From NCBI GenBank assembly GCA_017995595.1, contig JAGOIO010000073.1:1-7049 (forward strand): a stretch of 7,049 nt of DNA, given 5' to 3'. The stretch comes from a bacterium (GTDB lineage Bacteria > Cyanobacteriota > Vampirovibrionia > Gastranaerophilales > Gastranaerophilaceae). The position numbers and the translations under genes are program-made. Shown in pieces: positions 5,195 through 7,049 of this stretch. The first letter of the stretch is position 1. Every line of letters starts with the position of its first letter. Under the pieces are notes generated by a model. That model made no database searches. It was not told where the DNA came from and saw nothing but the letters and a program-made list of their open reading frames with translations.

Positions 5195-5488
5195 ATGAGT
5201 AATCATGTTTTTAAATCAATAAAAAAGATTGTAGAAGATAATAATTCAAAACGTCTTGTTGTTTTTACAAATCATTTGAAAATTGACGGTGAGTTTATTA
5301 TTCCTGAGGCACATTGTGATGAGTGCATTGAGGATTATATAGCGTTGGCAAATGTTGAAATTTGCAAGCTTGATGACTATTGCACTTGTGATGATGAAAA
5401 TTGTGAATGTAATGATAACATTTGCTGTAATTTCGATTGGTTGAATATAAATGTAAAAGAAATTGTTGCGTTTTCTGTGATTAAATAA
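5195..5488 (+). CDS. Cys-rich acidic small protein (97 aa), possible Sm-like barrel with metal-binding insert
   Basis: I do not recognise a named family. The start ATG has an excellent Shine-Dalgarno (AAGGAGG, 5184-5190). The protein has nine cysteines. They are HCDEC at 40-44 (Cys41, Cys44), Cys57, and a very acidic cluster from 63 to 78 (CTC, CEC, CC) with Asp/Glu between, plausible as a zinc or Fe-S ligand set. The rest alternates short hydrophobic strands: KRLVVFTNHLKIDGEFII (19-36), DYIALANVEICKL (47-59) and DWLNINVKEIVAFSVIK (81-97). This order (turn-over strand with IDG, a strand describing L-x-N-V, then a final I-V-A-F strand) recalls the small beta-barrel of Sm/Hfq-like proteins with a Cys-rich loop inserted. 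That fold guess is mine and weak. There is no signal peptide. It follows the dnaJ-like gene by 86 bases and is closed by a strong terminator. Confidence 0.83.
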   Translation: MSNHVFKSIKKIVEDNNSKRLVVFTNHLKIDGEFIIPEAHCDECIEDYIALANVEICKLDDYCTCDDENCECNDNICCNFDWLNINVKEIVAFSVIK

Positions 5489-5534
5489 AAAAATGAGGCA
5501 TGGTTATTTTAGTGTAACTGTGCCTCATTTTTTT
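5487..5534. terminator. Bidirectional intrinsic terminator between convergent genes
   Basis: Seven A plus TGAGGCA (5487-5500) pairs perfectly with TGCCTCA plus seven T (5521-5534). The stem continues inward through two G-U pairs and GTTA/TAAC (5503-5506 with 5515-5518), giving about 20 base pairs and an eight-base loop. T runs follow the GC-rich part on both strands. It ends transcription from the plus-strand Cys-rich gene, whose stop is at 5486-5488, and from the minus-strand TPR gene, whose stop is at 5555. Confidence 0.92.
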
Positions 5535-5574
5535 AACTTTAACTTTAACTTTTTTTAATTTTTTAATTTTTTAA
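5534..5574. repeat. Short AT-rich tandem repeats at the 3' end of the TPR gene
   Basis: TAACTT is repeated three times in tandem (5534-5551), followed by TTTTTTAA three times in tandem (5551-5574). The second array encodes the KKLKN end of the TPR protein and includes its stop. This is probably slippage-prone low-complexity sequence with no function of its own. Confidence 0.6.
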
Positions 5575-6340
5575 TTATCTTGTTAATTGAATCTGCTTCT
5601 TCTTTAGGTATTCCGAGTTTTATGTAGTCTTCAAAGTATTCAATGGCATCTTCATTATCTCCACGAGCCATAAATAGAACTCCTAATTTTTTGTATGCAG
5701 GTGCAAAGTCATTCTCAATTGTTAATGCTCTCAAGTAATTTGATATAGCTTTATCTATTTCATCGTTAGCTTCATAAGATTGACCTAAGTAATAGTAAAC
5801 CCATTCATTATCATCTTTATATTTTATGACATTTTCAAAGTTTTGAATTGCGACTTCATAATTTCCGTATTCAAAATAAACTCTCGCCATATCATAATAA
5901 GCATCATAATTTTCAGGTTGAACTTCAAGAATCTTATCAAGCTCATCTATTGCGAGGTCTAATCTGGAATCTTCCATATAAACCCTTGCGAGATAGTGTC
6001 TAAGAACCATATTGTCAGGCATGTGAGAAACACCTGTCGTTAACAATCCTATAGCATCTCCAAATTTCTTTTCTTTATAGTAAATATCTGTTAAATTGAT
6101 ATAAACTTGCGGAATTTCAGGATTTAATTCGATTGATTTTAAGTAATATTTTTCAGCTTTTTCAGAATCATTTTTACTTGCATAACAAAGTCCTAAGTTA
6201 TTATAAACTTCGGCATTATCAGGTGCAAGTTCAAGCATTCTGCTAAATTCGTCTATAGCTTTATCATAATCTTTTTTTTGAAAATATTCTAATGCCTTAG
6301 GCATTTTCTTTTTTTGTTGAGGTTGTTTTTTTTCTTCCAT
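5555..6340 (-). CDS. TPR-repeat protein, seven tandem 34-residue repeats
   Basis: The 261-residue protein is almost entirely tetratricopeptide repeats, a helical scaffold for protein-protein contacts. Seven uninterrupted 34-residue units fit at about 9-42, 43-76, 77-110, 111-144, 145-178, 179-212 and 213-246. They show the usual pattern of a large residue near position 4, LG or MA at 8, Y at 11, A at 20 and P near 32, as in VYNNLGLCYASKNDSEKAEK. The last unit is followed by a Lys-rich capping helix. The N-terminus (MEEKKQPQQKKKMPK) is basic and polar with no signal peptide or membrane anchor, so it should be cytoplasmic. The ATG at 6338-6340 is two bases after the stop of the OstA/LptA-like gene and lacks a clear Shine-Dalgarno, so its translation is probably coupled. 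Partners cannot be told from the repeats; the neighbour suggests a link to envelope assembly. Confidence 0.95.
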   Translation of the reverse strand: MEEKKQPQQKKKMPKALEYFQKKDYDKAIDEFSRMLELAPDNAEVYNNLGLCYASKNDSEKAEKYYLKSIELNPEIPQVYINLTDIYYKEKKFGDAIGLLTTGVSHMPDNMVLRHYLARVYMEDSRLDLAIDELDKILEVQPENYDAYYDMARVYFEYGNYEVAIQNFENVIKYKDDNEWVYYYLGQSYEANDEIDKAISNYLRALTIENDFAPAYKKLGVLFMARGDNEDAIEYFEDYIKLGIPKEEADSINKIIKKLKN

Positions 6341-6342
6341 AA

Positions 6343-7049
6343 TTAAAATAATTCAGTTGTCTCTTTTGAATTTCCTATATTTTTAATAACTGTTTTAACA
6401 TCACCGTCGGCGTAGAACGTTTTAGGTTTTAATGTCATCTTTATTTTGTTTGCATAAATAATTTTTGGACCTTGAGCTATATTTGAACGTCCAGAGAAGT
6501 AAATGTCGTTAGGCTTTTTGCTGGCTTTGTCAGGGTAACAAGTAATTTTTGGACCTTGAGCAAAGTAATCTTTAAACCAAACTTTTACATCTCCGCTACC
6601 CATAAATATATTAGAATCACTGTTATATTGTTGGTAGTGGCTCTTTAATGTAAGTTTTGAACCGTCATCAAGAGCTGCACAAGATGTTACATTACCGATA
6701 GCAATAAGTTGTTTTGTATTTGTATCATAAATAAAATGACCGGCTTGAGCATTGTTTTTTCCATCTTTAATTCTAGCTTGTCCTATCAGGTCAATTCTTT
6801 TTAAGTCGCCGTTACTGCCTGTTCTTATAATAGCTCTGTCAGAAAAAGTGTTCATATCTTTGTATTTTATTATAACGCCACCATTTGCAGTCATTACATG
6901 AGCTTTTGTATCATATTCTTGTGTGTCAGCTGTAATAATTACAGTCGGTTCTTTTCCATTGAAAACAGTAGTTTGAGTTTCACCTTCAGCTTTTATTGTT
7001 TTGTTAATAAGTGAGGCTCTCAAGATATTAGCTTTAACCTCTCTTTTTT
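6343..7049 (-). CDS. OstA/LptA-like periplasmic protein, N-terminus beyond the window
   Basis: The OstA/LptA superfamily forms beta-jellyroll slides that carry lipopolysaccharide across the periplasm; LptC and the N-terminal part of LptD share the fold. The visible protein has the family's repeating short strands, for example ITADTQEYDTKAHVMTANGG with GVIIKY, DRAIIRT, GQARIKD, GNVTSC, GSGDVKVWF and YADGDVKTVI near the end. These are ladder units of the 'GnV.i' type. A TTG at 7021-7023 could be taken as a start, but it has no ribosome binding site and the frame stays open to the window edge (KREVKANILRAS), so the gene is 5' truncated and any signal peptide is out of sight. It ends two bases before the TPR gene, with which it forms an operon. 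It implies a two-membrane envelope. Whether it is LptA, LptC or another OstA protein cannot be settled here. Confidence 0.78.
   Translation of the reverse strand, partial: KREVKANILRASLINKTIKAEGETQTTVFNGKEPTVIITADTQEYDTKAHVMTANGGVIIKYKDMNTFSDRAIIRTGSNGDLKRIDLIGQARIKDGKNNAQAGHFIYDTNTKQLIAIGNVTSCAALDDGSKLTLKSHYQQYNSDSNIFMGSGDVKVWFKDYFAQGPKITCYPDKASKKPNDIYFSGRSNIAQGPKIIYANKIKMTLKPKTFYADGDVKTVIKNIGNSKETTELF
6460..6561 (-). repeat. Exact 18-bp direct repeat inside the OstA/LptA-like gene
   Basis: AATTTTTGGACCTTGAGC occurs at 6460-6477 and again at 6544-6561, 84 bases (28 codons) apart and in the same reading frame. Both copies encode AQGPKI. This fits a duplicated strand unit of the beta-ladder. 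Confidence 0.7.

Noticed and set aside
7021..7023. TTG as the real start of the OstA/LptA-like gene
   Set aside because: There is no Shine-Dalgarno, no signal peptide would follow, and the frame stays open to the window edge. A periplasmic protein needs an export signal further upstream.

Overview
The window is AT-rich and gene-dense and contains no insertion sequence, CRISPR array, rRNA or tRNA that I can see. The organism looks like an uncultured anaerobic bacterium with a Gram-negative-type envelope. An OstA/LptA-type protein implies lipopolysaccharide-like export, and a CooC-like ATPase next to a core MetE-type methyltransferase is typical of anaerobes with corrinoid/C1 chemistry. The AT-rich coding style, frequent TTG starts and small lineage-specific proteins resemble gut Melainabacteria (Gastranaerophilales/Vampirovibrionia). 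This placement is a moderate-to-low-confidence inference; nothing in the window fixes the taxonomy.

Layout: (1) Bases 3-200 (+) are the 3' end of a gene for a coiled-coil protein; its stop overlaps the stop of the convergent folD. (2) Bases 197-2870 (-) form a compact three-gene operon, transcribed right to left: a core MetE/UroD-superfamily zinc methyltransferase, a CooC-like MinD/ParA-family ATPase, and FolD. The two junctions are a 4-nt overlap and a 2-nt gap, and both downstream genes start with TTG. (3) Bases 2946-3434 (-) are a stand-alone rplI (ribosomal protein bL9), with an intrinsic terminator at 2886-2922, a good promoter candidate at 3532-3560 and a structured leader of about 90 nt. 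(4) Bases 3720-5488 (+) hold an orphan 86-residue protein, a DnaJ-family co-chaperone with a halved zinc finger, and a Cys-rich 97-residue protein whose Shine-Dalgarno sits in an AU-rich hairpin. (5) A strong bidirectional terminator at 5487-5534 separates these from a minus-strand pair: a seven-repeat TPR protein (5555-6340) preceded by an OstA/LptA-like gene that runs off the right edge (6343-7049).

How the genes may work together: the 197-2870 operon is the most informative block. FolD interconverts methylene-, methenyl- and formyl-tetrahydrofolate. The methyltransferase has the zinc-site and DEP motifs of MetE but is only the C-terminal catalytic half, as in folate-independent methionine synthases that take the methyl group from a corrinoid protein. 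The ATPase keeps the CxC metal site of CooC nickel/cofactor-loading proteins. Together they suggest a C1-to-methionine module tied to a corrinoid or CODH/ACS-type metalloprotein encoded elsewhere. The plus-strand block joins a chaperone gene with a small Cys-rich protein that may be translationally controlled. The right-hand pair looks like envelope biogenesis plus a protein-protein scaffold.
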